A DNA stretch of 64,000 nucleotides from Microvelia longipes (taxonomy: Eukaryota > Arthropoda > Insecta > Hemiptera > Veliidae). The stretch lies in contig JACMZG010001913.1 of NCBI GenBank assembly GCA_018340805.1, positions 10,237,590 through 10,301,589 of the forward strand, written 5' to 3'. Positions 11,100-24,300 of this stretch are shown piece by piece (within the stretch, counting starts at the first letter, position 1; each line of letters starts with the position of its first letter). Position numbers and translations under genes: made by a program. The notes under the pieces were generated by a model. That model was not told the DNA's origin. It ran no database searches and was given only the letters and a program-made list of their open reading frames with translations.

Positions 11100-11479
11100 G
11101 TAGTAGTAGTAGTAGTAGTAATAGGGTGGGGAGGCAAAGCCAGGCAAATAGGCCACGTTGTTGGGCCCTTCTTGCCAGCCCGATTCCTTAGCCTACACCA
11201 CTCTACCAAGAACCTCTTGGAAAGGTTGATATATTGTAGGATATCTCCAACTAAGAGAAGAAAGCTCCTCTTCATACAAGAGGCCTACGCCAAATATGCG
11301 GTACGAAGAGATGTATAGGCCTCACACTCTGCAAGCAAGTGAAAGGCTGTCTCCATAATGCCCACACATGGGGCAGCTAGCCTCTGGGATTATGCCTAAA
11401 GTATTAAGATGTTTATTTAATCTACAGTGACCGGTCAGAACACTAACTAGGTTCCTAAGGCAAGGCTTGCTGAGGTTAA
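11100..11479 (-). other. LINE 3' UTR and (TAC)n tail
   Basis: Non-coding sequence after the RNase H frame. Near the end it contains GCTGGCAAGAAGGGCCCAAC followed by CGTGGCCTATTTGCCTGG, then TATTACTACTAC. Almost the same stretch ends the ~540-bp SINE2 copy at 58.9 kb, which suggests it is the part recognised by the LINE reverse transcriptase. Plus-strand frames over 11064-11318 are shadows. Confidence 0.8.
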
Positions 11480-12043
11480 TTAGAAATTTGTATTTTTTAC
11501 AATTGGCCCAGTAATGAACATTTTTGCTTGTCTGCCACCAGCAAAGGCATGCCAGTTAAGTTTTAGGGTGTTCATTAGCCAGCTATCCAAGAGTGTTTTA
11601 GCATGTGTTGCTGAGAGGGGAAGGACAGGTTCTGGTCCAATGAATGGGGTTTCTGCTCCCAGTCTAGCAAGTTTATCTGCTTCCTCATTACCCACAACAC
11701 CCATATGGCCTGGTACCCACTTAAGTTCAACAGTTTTGCTCTCTGCCAAGAGAGACAAGTGAGCTCTACATTCTTGAACAAGGGCAGAGGAGCTACTAGG
11801 ATTGGAGGTAAGGGCTTTAATTGCAGCCTGACTATCAATGCAGATTATAATGGAATTCTCATTACCTTCTCGCACAACTGGAAGGGTCGCAACCATCAAG
11901 ATAGCATATACCTCTGCTTGGAACACAGTAGCATGAAGCCCAAGAGAGTAACTTAGTTCTACAGAATATTTAGGAATATAGACCCCTGAACCAGTGAGGC
12001 CTTCTCGGCCTTTCTTAGAGCCATCTGTGAAACAAGTTAGTTC
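11480..12043 (-). pseudogene. LINE ORF2, RNase H domain
   Basis: The C-terminal part of ORF2. All expected acidic sites are visible in order: FTDGSKKG (near 12030), FQAEVYAIL (near 11920), CIDSQAAIKAL and GHMGVVGNEEADKLARLG. The domain removes RNA from the RNA:DNA hybrid made during target-primed reverse transcription. It is open from about 12043 to 11480 and looks the least damaged part of the element. It is joined to the RT only through shifted frames at 12.05-12.55 kb, so it is marked as a broken gene. Overlapping plus frames are antisense shadows. Confidence 0.9.
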
Positions 12044-12548
12044 GTGCTCGGCTTTTTTATTGTAGGTTCAAACCAGTAGCTTCTAGAAGGTATAACACTG
12101 CTAATATTGTTGATAATGGCTACTTTGCTACGCTCTCTCTGGGGTTGGCTGCTGCTAATATGGGTAGTTCCTCTAGAACAATGTTTTCAATCCCAGCATG
12201 TTTGTTGTTATTATATGGATTCCACATCCAGTGTCTCGAAGTCTAATAAAAGTGGCTGCTGCTTCTCTTAATATCACAGAGGTTAATTTTGGTAAACATA
12301 GAAGAACTTCTAGAGCAACTGTTGGAGTGGTTTTCATGGATCCTGTTATAGCAAGACAAGCTATTCTTTTGAACTTTGGTAAGCTTGCGATCAATTGTGG
12401 TTTTGTTCACAGCGGGCCACCAGACCAAAGAACCATATTGTATCCTTGGTCTGACAATTGCTGTGTAAATCCACTTAAGTACTTTTGGTTTGAGTCCCAG
12501 TCTTCCCAACTGCGTAACGAAGTTGCCATAAGGTTGATGTAGCTTTTG
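12044..12548 (-). pseudogene. LINE ORF2, RT-RNase H connection
   Basis: Two overlapping minus frames cover this. 12509-12243 carries YTAIVRPRIQYGSLVWWPA, a typical post-RT (thumb) segment of this LINE group. 12394-12173 continues it with RIACLAITGSMKTTPT and ALEVLLCLP. The change of frame falls near 12.37-12.39 kb. Around 12.05-12.17 kb no frame is clean. Confidence 0.8.
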
Positions 12549-13619
12549 CTACACTTTATCTATATGCTCATTCCAATTCAGTCTGTTATCCAAAATGACT
12601 CCTAAGTATTTGATACTACTAGAAAGAACAAGTCTTTCACCAAATAGTTGAGGAGCTTTAAAGTCGAGTTTTTTATGGTTTGTGAAAAGAATGAGATTTG
12701 TCTTTCCTGGATTTACAGACAGGCCTACTTTCCTGCACCAACTTTCTATTAAACTGCATACAACTTGCATTAGCTCATACAGTGTATTGAGAAATTTTCC
12801 AACTATAAGCACCAGACCATCATCTGCGTAAGCTTGACAATAGAAACCTGCTTTTGAAAGCTCAGACAGCAACGCGTCCATTACAAGACACCAGAGCTTT
12901 GGGCTCAGACATCCTCCTTGGGGACAACCGACTGAAATAAACTCAGTCAAGTTGCACTCATTGTGTGAAACAGTAATCCTACGATTATGCAGCATGCTTA
13001 CAATCCAACTGATGACATTTGGGTGGACATCTCTTTGCTCCAGTGCAGCTCTAATGATACCTGATGGCTCCTTCCACATCAAAGCTTAGACATAGCACAG
13101 ATTCCTTATGATGAAGGGCCCTCTCGACTCTACTTACTAAAGCATGAAGAGCTGTATCAGTAGAGCGCTTCTTTAAGTAAGCATGTTGGGTAGGATATAA
13201 TGGTTTCTTCGTTAAAATTTCCACATTTAAATATTCATCGACTAATTTCTCTAGCATCTTTAGTAAATATGGTGTAAGACTTATGGGTCTAAAAGATTTA
13301 GGGTCAGTGTAGTCCTTTCTCCAGATTTTGGAATGAATATCACTCGGACTGACTTCCATGAGTCAGGCACCTGTCCTAAAGCAATGCTGGATTGAAAAAT
13401 AGATAATAATGCTGAAATTATTATGTCAAGCGCCTTCTGAATAAGAGCTGGAAAGATCTCATCCATACCAGCAGCTTTATAAGGACTCAATGAACCTGCT
13501 GCCCAACGGAGTCCTTCTACAGTAACAATCCTCTGACCTAGTTCACGATCAAAATCACAGATATAATTAGTGTCAATAGAGGGTTGAGGCTGTTTCTGAG
13601 GAAAGTGCGCTTTGAGCAA
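12549..13619 (-). pseudogene. LINE ORF2, reverse transcriptase domain
   Basis: Three overlapping frames: 13619-13281 (KAAGMDEIFPALIQKA, PDSWKSVRVIFIPKSG), 13359-13051 (KSFRPISLTPYLLKMLEKLV, CLSFDVEGA) and 13082-12549 (GCPQGGCLSPKLW, AYADDGLVLIVG, KYLGVILDNRLNW). The catalytic aspartates are present in FDVEGA and YADD. The first shift is a single base near 13.31 kb. The second, near 13.06 kb, also loses a short stretch just after FDVEGA, where FDN-like residues are expected, so this copy probably lacks RT activity. The enzyme would copy LINE RNA at a nicked target. Confidence 0.92.
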
Positions 13620-14119
13620 CAGTTCTAAAGAGTCTTGTATATTTGTACTATAATTACCATCATCTGATTTAAAAGGTCCAAGTTCAGCATGTTTATCTTC
13701 TTGACTGAGAACTCTGACAAGCCTGGCTGATGCTTGGTGTGATTCTATGTCAGCAGTGAAATTTCTCCAGCTATTTCTATGATGTATTCTTAGTGCTTTC
13801 TTAAAATTACGACGAGCATCTTTGAAAGCTATATTATCGTCTTCATCTTGTGTTTTATATGCTTTCCTCCACTTTCGTTTGGCTTCACGCTGAAGTTTAG
13901 CTAATCCTTATCCCAACTCTTAATTCTTTTTAGTGGAATTGGGCGTAATAAACAAGCTGATGGTAAGCATTTAAGATTGCATCGTTAAGCTCTGATGCTG
14001 CGTTATTTAAATCATCTGTATTGTTTATGATTAAAGGATTCTTAAACAAGGGATTGTCATGTAAAATAGATGTATACATGTCCAATCAGTGGACCTGGGT
14101 GATCTTTTGAAAGGTCTTA
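13620..14119 (-). pseudogene. LINE ORF2, endonuclease-RT linker
   Basis: This lies between the endonuclease and RT frames on the same strand. No long open frame is visible and no catalytic motif is expected. It is kept as part of ORF2 by position. Confidence 0.6.
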
Positions 14120-14802
14120 CTATGGATCAGTACTAATGTGGAGTCTTATCATGCGGTGGTCAGACATACTAATATCATTAGAAACTCTCCACCCTTTTAT
14201 TTTGTCCGCGAAGTGAACTGAAGTTAGAGTAATATCGATTATAGTCTGACTTCTAGCATTAACAAAAGTAGGTTCAGTACCCCTGTTTAGAATCTCAAGA
14301 TTAGTAGAAGCTAGAAATTCAACCAAGGCCTCCCCCCTTGCATTGTTAAGCCGGCTGCCCCACATAATATGGTGAGCATTAGCATCACAGCCAATGAGTA
14401 CCTGGTAATTTCTTCTTTCACAGAAGTTAACCAGCTTTATCAAATCCAAAGAAGGAGAGGTTGTTCACTATCACCGGGAAGGTATAGTGATCCTAATACT
14501 AAATTATAATTAATATTATTTATTCTAAATTGAAGTAAGGCAGCTGTGAGATCTCTAGAACACAATTCTGAAAGAATGGTGAGGTTTAGATTTCTAGAGG
14601 CTAATATGCATGTTCTTTGATTGTGCTCACCAGACATTCCTGATAAGATAACCCCTACTTCATTAAGCATTTTGATATTGCGTTTATAAACATAAGGTTC
14701 TTGAATAAGAACTATCATATTAGTTTTACCGCTAAAGATTTTAGTAAGCTCAGAAGTGGCTGCTTTACTGTGTTGTAAATTAATTTGTCGTATGTCTATC
14801 AT
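14120..14802 (-). pseudogene. LINE ORF2, APE-type endonuclease
   Basis: ORF2 starts at 14802 (MIDIRQINLQHSKAAT). Motifs in order: LIQEPYVYK (catalytic Glu), LVLGSLYLPGDSEQP, IGCDANAHHIMWGS, IDITLTS and MSDHRMIRLHI (terminal Asp-His). This is the exonuclease-endonuclease-phosphatase fold that nicks the target. The frames 14802-14440 and 14449-14120 overlap by ten bases; a single-base loss near 14445 explains the shift. All active-site motifs remain. Confidence 0.92.
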
Positions 14803-14844
14803 TAGGCAAGATAAAAATTTAGAAAAAAATACTTAAAAGTATGC

Positions 14845-15222
14845 TTAATTCTTATTCTTATTTCTAGTGATCTCCCTCTGATAAAAGGGGCAAACTGAGT
14901 CTTTTATTGAGTGGTCACTCTGTCTTTTGGTCTCTCGGCAGGGCCCACAGGAGGGTTTTTTATTTGCCGCTTTTTCAGGGCAATCATTGTAGACATGTCC
15001 TTCAAGAGAACAGAACCCACAGACTTTTTGCTTTGACGGACATTCTGAAACTGAGTGCCCTATCCGAAGACACCGAAGGCAGCGAGATACCCAATTATAA
15101 TTCCTAACTTCTAGTTTAGACCATTCAATGTTAATCTCTCTTTTTTCTAGGAATATTTGTTTCACCTCTTTGGGAACAAGCACTACCCATCTTACAAATT
15201 TCCCACCACGGACCAACCACAA
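14845..15222 (-). pseudogene. LINE ORF1, zinc-knuckle C-terminus
   Basis: The C-terminal part of the Gag-like ORF1 protein. It has two exact CX2CX4HX4C knuckles (CLRCLRIGHSVSEC and CGFCSLEGHVYNDC), then a third looser CGPC..H..CPFY cluster as in I-type elements. The role is RNA binding in the ribonucleoprotein. It ends 43 bases before the ORF2 start. The opposite frame 14907-15107 is a shadow. Confidence 0.9.
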
Positions 15223-17372
15223 GGAAGAGTAAATTGAGGGATTATTTTATCTTTTATGTCTGCTCTATTTTTAAACTGATCAAATTTCACAATATTTTGT
15301 TTATATATATCCTCTTTCAATTCAGCTTTACTTAAGGATGCATCAACGCCTATTATAACAATAGGCTCTCCCTGCTCTGCTGGAGTTTAGCACATAAACC
15401 AAGATTATTTAGGTCTTGGCAATTAATGATTTTATCTCTATCCTCTACAGAGCCACATTCTAAGGCAAAAGCTACACCTTTTTTTTGGCGTACATATTTG
15501 TGACATTTACATTAGATAATTTAGGTTTAACTCGGTTAGAATTTGTTTCCTAAGTTTGTCTATTTGTTCTTTAATTTCATTACATTGATCTAAATTTGTC
15601 TTATCAAATGTACCGGAGTAATCCGCAAATTCAATAATGACTGATTTGTTTAAATCAATCATCTTTGTCTTTGTTTGGGGAAGAGATGGCAGTTTAGAAT
15701 TAGGATTTGGATCAGGGGAAGTGGACCAGGAGGTTTAGGGCCTGGCGGAGAAGGCCCTGGTGTTGGGCAGGGCAAAGGAACTGGAGTTGGAGGTGTGGGA
15801 TTTCCGTTCAAGTTCCTCACAGCACTCGCAAAGGAACCACTGCCCCCATTCCTCCCATATACTTTATCTGTTATTGACTATTTGGACCTTGATAATAGTT
15901 TCTGCTACATTCTAGTTCAGTAGCCTTGGCGCAGAATTCTGTGCCGCAGCGGGTAACTTCAAGTGCTAGACTGGTTACATTAGTTCTTACAACTCTTAAA
16001 GGGTCTAAAATCACTTTAATTTCTGTCTTAGATATTTTATGGTCTGAACTAGAGTCAGTATTAAATAAATATTTTACAAACGTTTGTTCTAATTTATCTA
16101 AATTTCCTAAGGCAGACTCAGTTGCCCCTTTACCTATATCTCTAAACTTATCTATAAAAAGTATGGTCAGCAGTTGTCTTCGCTGGGCTGTCGTGTCATC
16201 TCTCTTTCTTTTCTTCTTGCTTCTTCTTCTTTCCCTCCGCCAACGAGTGATCTAAGTAAAGGTTGTGGATCTTCTTCTAAACTATCACTACTTTCATCTA
16301 CAGAAGGCTTTAACCAAAGTGAGGTTGAAAACATTGCTCGCGTATTGCCTTCACATTCTTTGATATGGCGAGGGACTAGCGAGACTTGACCCTTCTGTTC
16401 TTCTTTCACTAACTTGACATCCCTCTTCAATTCCTGGTCAAGATCCTCTTTACTGCATGTAGTGGTATTACTACGGCGTAAGGGTCCTCGGGGTCTGGCC
16501 AGCGACCTTCATTACCTTCTAGCTCTTCAACTATGGGGGAATGCTTGTTCTCGGAGCAGCTCTGGGCCCTTTGCTGTTTTTGACTTTTTAACTGGTTCCT
16601 CAGATGTTTTAACAATTATTTCACCCCTGCTTATTTTATTAATGGTTTCTAACTCTTTATCTCTGAGAGCTAAAAGTTTTTAAGACTTTTATTGTAGTCC
16701 TTTTTGGACTTGAGTATATCTTCCTCGTTTCCTTTAGCTCTTAATTTGCCTATAGAGAAGAGTCTCTCCGCTACTCTTTTTTCAATGGAGTAGTGCTTTT
16801 TTAACCTGATCCTTCCAGTCTCTACAGGCCATCATTAACCTCTTCGCATTACCAGACTGGATCATATACTTGACTCCTTGTTCCTTCTGATCTATTGACA
16901 TTTCAATTTTTTCCTTAGGTTCAGGAGCCAATGCCTTAATTAAGCTAGGCAAAAATCCGTCTTGTACTGGAGGGGTTTGACATACACTGTTTAACTGTAG
17001 ACCCTCCAGCAGATTTATTACTGGTTGATCTATCAGAGAACAGTAAATAGTCTTGGCAAAGGTGGAGGCAATAGTACATATCTCATCATTCTGAAACACT
17101 GACGGCGTCTCTGATACAAATTGCTCCGCAATGCTACCCGATTAACGCTGTACTTTCCACTACCTCCGAAGGAAGTAATTGAGCAACTCGAAGAGTGTCA
17201 CTCCTTACACTTTGAGCCAAAAACCATCCCAGCTCAAACTATCTGTTCCTTCACTCCAGGATTCATCCGGTTTACAAAAGAAAGAGTTTGCGCTACTGCA
17301 GCGCCCCATCACTGGAGTGCTGGTTGCTGCATTGCTAAATGAGTCATTTAGCAAGGGTTGAGTACTTGACAT
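15223..17372 (-). pseudogene. LINE ORF1, N-terminal and central part
   Basis: A likely start is the ATG at 17372 (MSSTQPLLNDSFSNAAT), whose frame stops near 17204. Homologous sequence continues in shifted frames: 17099-16782, 16615-16427, 16430-16167 (charged; Glu/Lys-rich EEEARRKEREM) and 15663-15508 (MIDLNKSVIIEFADYSG). The region looks like a Gag head without recognisable enzyme motifs. Five or more shifts are needed to read it through. Plus frames at 15675-16255 and 16414-16683 are antisense shadows. Confidence 0.75.
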
Positions 17373-17920
17373 ACTCATCCCTTACCTGAGAAGTCACTGA
17401 CAAAATTTTAGCAGGTTTCAATAGAAGTGACGCTTTGGACCACAAATAGTTGCCAAGAATAATCTTGGCACTCCTTTATTTATATATAGAAGGCTTGTTG
17501 TTTTGAGATACACAAATTAAAAATCTGTCATGTCATCTTAATGAATAAAACATTGATGTTCTCAAATAAATATAATATTGATACTCACAAAACAGATTTG
17601 TTTATATAGCTGACAGTGCAGTTTGATTTAATTCATTTGGGTCATTAAATCAATATTTAAAACTGCTTACTATGCACTAAATAAATTTTAATAGTCTTAC
17701 ATACACTTTAATATAGAGATTTTCCTAAAGTTCAACTTAAAGAAACACGAGCATATATTAAGTCTACACACATAAAAACTTCAGACATGAAAGATACACA
17801 TTTTACGCGATAAATTGCAAAATTTCACCACTGTTAAAGAAACCGATCACAAAGAAATTAAACATTTCTAAAAGAGCTTCTAGAACACGTCTTAACTGTA
17901 AGACTGTCCAATTAGAACTC
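17373..17920 (-). promoter_or_regulatory. LINE 5' UTR
   Basis: 548 bases between the target duplication and the first plausible ORF1 ATG. The 5' terminus reads GAGTTCTAATTGGACAGTC. In this group the internal promoter lies here; no TATA box is expected, and no specific motif is claimed. Confidence 0.6.
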
Positions 17921-18124
17921 GGATATAAGGTCATAATGAATTAATTGTTTTCGTCTTTCCGCACATTGTTTGTGTTTTGATTAGTACTTTTAACGTTCTT
18001 CTATATAAGTTAGTGTAATCTTGTAATGATTATTTACATAGCGAAGAAGGTCAGGTTATTTTTTCGATGTTTCAAAATTCAACCAATAGAGCCCCTCTAG
18101 TAATAATATCTCTATGATGTCTAG

Positions 18125-19690
18125 TATCAGATTACTCCATTGTAAAAGTCATTAGCTTTTATAGAGTGCTAGTAGTGTGGTTTATAAATAAGTTTGACAG
18201 GTTTAATCTTTCACTAAAATTTTTATCAATATACTAAATTGGTAATTGGAAATTCGATGCTCTTGTCAAAGTACGTCATTGCAAATGCCTTGTGTAGGTT
18301 GGAAGAAATTTTCTTTCACCCTCCCTTTAATTTGTCCTTGACATAATTTGAACATTCCTTAGAGCTTTTTGTCAATTATGTTGAAATCATAACACTTAAA
18401 AACTTTTTCTAAGATAAACTGCTCGATAAATCAGATGATATAATACTGGTAAAGAATTATGGAGTGGTAAGGTAGATGAATTCAATAAGGCGAGAAAAAA
18501 TCTTGAGCTACCTTGTATCCGATTTTTTAAAAATAGTTTGAGGAAAATACAGCAAAACTGGCGTTTTGCTGTTTATTTATGCTGTACAAGGCGAACAAAA
18601 AAGCAGTCGTCTTTCTTCTTTTATATTTTGAAGATTCGACTAATTTTTTTTGTGTGCCTCACTTTGTTTACTTCGTCGGACAAAGAGTTCCTTGGTATTT
18701 TTTTTTCTCATTCACAGAATATGAATAGTACCCTTGTTTTATCTAGTTCGGACTAAAGAATATATAGATTAAGAATGATAGTTCTGGGATTTATTATTTC
18801 GGACAACAAAAGGTTAGTTCAGTAACCAGTTAACAGGAGCGCTAGTATATAATTTGGTAGTTTCACCATGCCAACTACGAGAATGCGCCACTCTCGACTT
18901 GTTTTTAGCTAATCACTTTTGGTCCTAAATTGATTAATCCAACTGTTTGCTACATAATAATGACCCGTTTAAAGTAGATACTCGTGACGTTAAAATGTTA
19001 ATAAAGATCTTAATAATTTTATTATAGTAACTTAAAAAACTGGAAAGAATGTTATGGTCAGGAAAGTTAGTTTCAGAGATTCCGCTAGATGCCAGCACCA
19101 GCTTCACTCCCACCTTCTGTCTAACGCTCTCGTATACCTTCCGACGTTCTATATCTATTATATTCTTTGGTTCGGACTAGATTAATAATACCGTTAGAGT
19201 AAAGACAGCTGGATAATAAAATTTGATTGGTTCAATTTGCAACAGCTTTGATATCACTTCAGCAAGGGATGTTGTAATAACTAGTTTTTCATTTTTTTTT
19301 CTTCGTATTTTTGATTTTTTTAAGTAATTGTTTCTTATTTAGTGCCAATTAATTTGTAGCGGATTTTGAAGCTAAATAAAGATTTTATTCTCTGGACATT
19401 CTTCTTAAACTTATTCTTAGCATTCTTTTTTTTTAAACAAGTTCTTTATTGGCAAAAGTAATATAATATTTATTTTGTGTATACCGGAGCCATATTTTAT
19501 TTATTGATTAGGGTTCTTAGCACAAACAAAATGCCGGAATACTTTTTTTTATCTTTTTTTTATTATGTAAGTATTGTATAAGTGCTTACTTTGTAAGTAC
19601 TCTAATTCGGACTTGCTTTAAGATATCATATAGAAATTTTAAGAAGTGCGTGTATGCGAGATTATGTTGTAACGTAACAATGTTGTATAT
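18125..19690. other. AT-rich stretch, nothing recognised
   Basis: No gene and no family seen elsewhere in the window. The short plus frame at 18538-18756 is low complexity and lacks recognisable features. Confidence 0.4.
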
Positions 19691-19695
19691 AAAAT

Positions 19696-19756
19696 AAATA
19701 AATATAAACAACAGTCTCTCCACATTTAGTGGATAGACTGTTGTTTATATTTACAG
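19696..19756. repeat. Inverted repeat (hairpin)
   Basis: AATATAAACAACAGTCT and its complement, with a short loop TCCACATTTAGTGGA that is also self-complementary. Arms are about 26 bases in total. Confidence 0.75.
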
Positions 19757-19879
19757 TCATATTTACATCATTTACTCCACAGTTCAGCGTTTTATTTATA
19801 TATAAAATAAACTACTAGACTGCGGCTTTGTATCTCATACTCTATGGTAGATCAGGTTCGATGCTGCCAAATAAATTGT

Positions 19880-20385
19880 ATTTTTTTAAGCAATCACAAG
19901 AGCAAAAAGCATTGTTCTTTTAAGCAATTACAATAGCAATAAGCATTGTTCTTTTAAGCAATTACAATAGAAATAACATTGTTCTTTTAAGCAATTACAA
20001 TAGAATAACATTGTTCTTTTAAGCAATTACAATAGTTCTTTTAAGCAATTAAGCAATAACATTGTTCTTTAAGCAATTACAACAGAAATAAGCATTGTTT
20101 TTTAAGCAATTACAATAGCAATAACCATTGTTCTTTTAAGCAATTACAATAGAAATAAGCATTGTTCTTTTAAGTAATTACAATAGCAATAACCATTGTT
20201 CTTTTAAGCATTTACAATAGAAATAAGTATTGTTCTTTTAAGCAATTACAATAGCAATAACCATTGTTCTTTTAAGCAATTACAATAGAAATAAGTATTG
20301 TTCTTTTAAGCAATTACAATAGCTATAAGCATTGTTCTTTCAAGGAATTACAGAAGCAATAAGCATTGTTCTTTTAAGCAATTCA
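19880..20385. repeat. 34-bp tandem repeat, about 14 copies
   Basis: The unit contains CATTGTTCTTTTAAGCAATT and ACAATAGAAATAAG. In the middle of the array the versions AATAACCATTG and AATAAGCATTG alternate, giving a 68-bp higher-order period. Several units are shortened. Confidence 0.9.
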
Positions 20386-20389
20386 AATG

Positions 20390-21540
20390 ATTGCACAAGA
20401 AACTGTCAGTGTCGTAATAAAACATTTGTAAACATGGGTCTCACGTCGTAAGGAGGGATATATATGTAAAATACAACGTTACATCAGGGGTGAGTTAGTA
20501 GTGAATCAATCTCGCTGGTTTTCTAGATTTCTCATTATTTTTTCACCCTGTTTATTATTGCATTCTTTAGTTTGTTAGCCTTACAGTTTTCTTTCAATAT
20601 TCCTGACTTCTGGCTTTTCCTCTACACGACTTACCTCTGCAAAAAATTTGAATGTTAATGAAAGATTTTCTATTGCCCTTTAATATTAATTTCTGAAACT
20701 TTAACACCTTCAGCTTTGTCCTACTTTGCTGGTCGCCTGGATAAAACTTTTGCAATTTACTTTTTTAAATAAAAAGTTGGAACAGGAAGGCTAATTTAAA
20801 AACTTTTTCTTTTCCTTTACTTGTCGTTTTTTTATTTAATTTCTTTATTATTAAATTTATTCATTTTTTTTTGAGGACAGATGAAATTTTAAGGGTGTAA
20901 AAATTGGATCATATCTATATGAATATGCATTTTTAAGGTGATTTAGGATGTGGAGTTTGGTTTCCTGATATTTGACTCCCCCCTCTTCGTGACATAGAGA
21001 ACCCTTAGATGAAAGCGAGCGAGGGAAAAGGTTTGAAGGGATAATATGGAAATTTTGTCTTTGATTGGAACTTTCCAATTTAGAGTTTTGGGTTTCGGGG
21101 AATAGGGTCGGGAACAGAGAACAAATTATTCGGGTCCTCATGTCACACATTCCCCTTAACCCTAGAAGGGCTCCCATGGAATCCCTATATTCTCTAAACT
21201 TTAACTCTCACCGTTTACTATTATCCAATAGATATAAAAAAGACTGTAGAACACAGAAAATCAATAAGATTTTAAAAGTAAATTCCTATTTAAATTAGAA
21301 AATTTTGAATAGCGGGTACGGGATACCTCAAATTTTTGCTTATAGTTCTGACTCATATTGATCTTCCGCATATCATATCGGTTGCCTATATTCTAAGTTA
21401 TAAATATTGTCACATGAGGGGTCAAAATTCCGATACAAGAACTGACTCGTTAGGCACTGATGATGATCTGTTGAGATTATGTAATATACGTTTGTACAAT
21501 TATGAAAAGTTAGCTTAATGTATAACAGTATTATAATATA
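20390..21540. other. AT-rich stretch
   Basis: No gene. GGGTACGGGATACCTC near 21314 resembles a family A end. Frames at 20857-21518 lack domains and are not supported. Confidence 0.4.
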
Positions 21541-21564
21541 AGGAATAGTTATTTATACGGCAAG

Positions 21565-21810
21565 GTGGAGAAGAAAGTTTTACAGCTCAAGGTCAAGTTT
21601 TCACATAAGGCGAAGCCGCAGGAGAAAACTTCACTATCACCCGAGGCCGTAAGGCCGAGTGAGGTAAGCAAGTTAGCTCCCGAGGCTTTGCCGATGAAGA
21701 TAATACGAGAGCTGAAATTCTTCGATCCCTGTCGTGTAGTAAATTTTACCTACGACTTAGATTATAAGGGAAATATATTTCTATTAATTTTTAAAAATTG
21801 TTGTAGGTAG
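21565..21810 (+). repeat. Hairpin-bearing GC-richer patch with an open frame
   Basis: Contains GGCGAAGCC, GAGGCCGTAAGGCC and GAGGCTTTGCC, small hairpins like those at 3.7 kb. An 81-codon frame is open across it, but its lysine-rich start comes from repeat-like sequence and no family is recognised. The inverted pair GTAAATTTTACCTAC / GTAGGTAGG near 21740-21810 suggests a MITE. I treat it as a repeat, not a gene. Confidence 0.4.
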
Positions 21811-21917
21811 GGTTTTTTGTACACGTTCTCTTCTTCAATCCTTATATTATTTAGAATTTGATCTGTGACTTTGATATTATTTGGCTTAGATGACTCTATA
21901 CAGCCACTGCACTCTAT

Positions 21918-21992
21918 TTACGTCCCTAGGGATGTAAATATGCGTTTTACGTCCCTAGGGACGTAAATATGCGTTTTACGTCCCTAGGCACG
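21918..21992. repeat. 29-bp tandem repeat, 2.6 copies
   Basis: The unit TACGTCCCTAGGGACGTAAA plus TATGCGTTT contains the perfect palindrome ACGTCCCTAGGGACGT. Confidence 0.85.
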
Positions 21993-21999
21993 AAAATAT

Positions 22000-23817
<1,818 letters not shown>

Positions 23818-24024
23818 ATTTATTTTATTTATATATGTATGTATATATATGATGTGTGTGTGTTTTAGTGTTATTTTGAGTAAAAACGTTTAGATAGAAA
23901 TCTCATTTTAATTAAAACTTATTCGAATATCAAAATAAGTTAGCAACATAAACATGCATACTTTAAAAAACATAAGTATGTTAAATACGGGCCGCGGGGT
24001 GTAGTAAAATTAACTACAGGTTTT

Positions 24025-24300
24025 ACTTTTTCTCTCCTATGACCGTAGTATATAGGAAAAGTATTGCGTTTACTCTTCAAAAAAAAGTTGAAGTGGTTAT
24101 TATGATGTCTGTTTGCCTGTATGGATGTATAGATATGTGTCTGTGGCGCGTATAACTCCCGCTTAGTTAACGCTAGAGTTGAAGCTTGCCACAAAAATCA
24201 GATATTAGGTCTAGTTGTGCTGTTCGGATGGTATTTTGGGACACGCAAATCTATTTTGCTGAGTCGTCAAAAATTAAAAAAAAACATTAAAAATCGACAA
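24025..24300 (+). mobile_element. Family A end fragment, diverged
   Basis: TTACTTTTCTCTCC..CCGTAGTATATAGGAAAAGTATTG is the hairpin end of family A. TGTCTGTTTGCCTG and CTAGAGTTGAAG..AAAAATCAG follow as in full copies. The rest is lost. The minus frame 23940-24194 is repeat. Confidence 0.6.

Larger units (their letters stand above)
11100..17920 (-). mobile_element. Full-length I/LOA-type LINE
   Basis: A 6.8-kb non-LTR retrotransposon. It has a 5' UTR (17920-17373), an ORF1 with CCHC zinc knuckles, an ORF2 with APE endonuclease, reverse transcriptase and RNase H, and a 3' UTR ending in a (TAC)n tail (11100-11121). A perfect 13-bp target duplication GGATATAAGGTCA lies at 11087-11099 and 17921-17933, so both ends are intact. 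RNase H plus APE endonuclease and a trinucleotide tail fit the I group (I/LOA-like); the exact clade needs a tree. The reading frames are broken repeatedly, mostly by one-base shifts. It sits inside a family B MITE. Confidence 0.95.
10971..18116. mobile_element. Family B MITE split by a LINE
   Basis: The MITE occupies 10971-11099 and 17934-18116; the LINE fills the gap. Joined lengths (129 + 183 = 312 bp) match the intact relative at 30006-30323 (318 bp) block by block: TIR, GGCCTGAAACATC, GCTCTCAGGGGCTCTGTG, CCGCACATT, CAGGTTATTTTTTCGATGTT, TIR. Both ends begin CATAGAGATAT-like (CATACAGATAT on the left) and run into ACTAGAGGGGGC. An 8-bp direct repeat ATGTCTAG flanks it at 10963-10970 and 18117-18124. 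An 8-bp target duplication suggests a hAT or P type of transposase; no transposase is encoded. Confidence 0.9.

Noticed and set aside
11514..11956. Plus-strand frames overlapping the RNase H domain
   Set aside because: The minus strand shows all RNase H motifs; these are shadows.
15675..16683. Plus-strand frames of 60-109 residues
   Set aside because: Antisense to the LINE ORF1, without motifs of their own.
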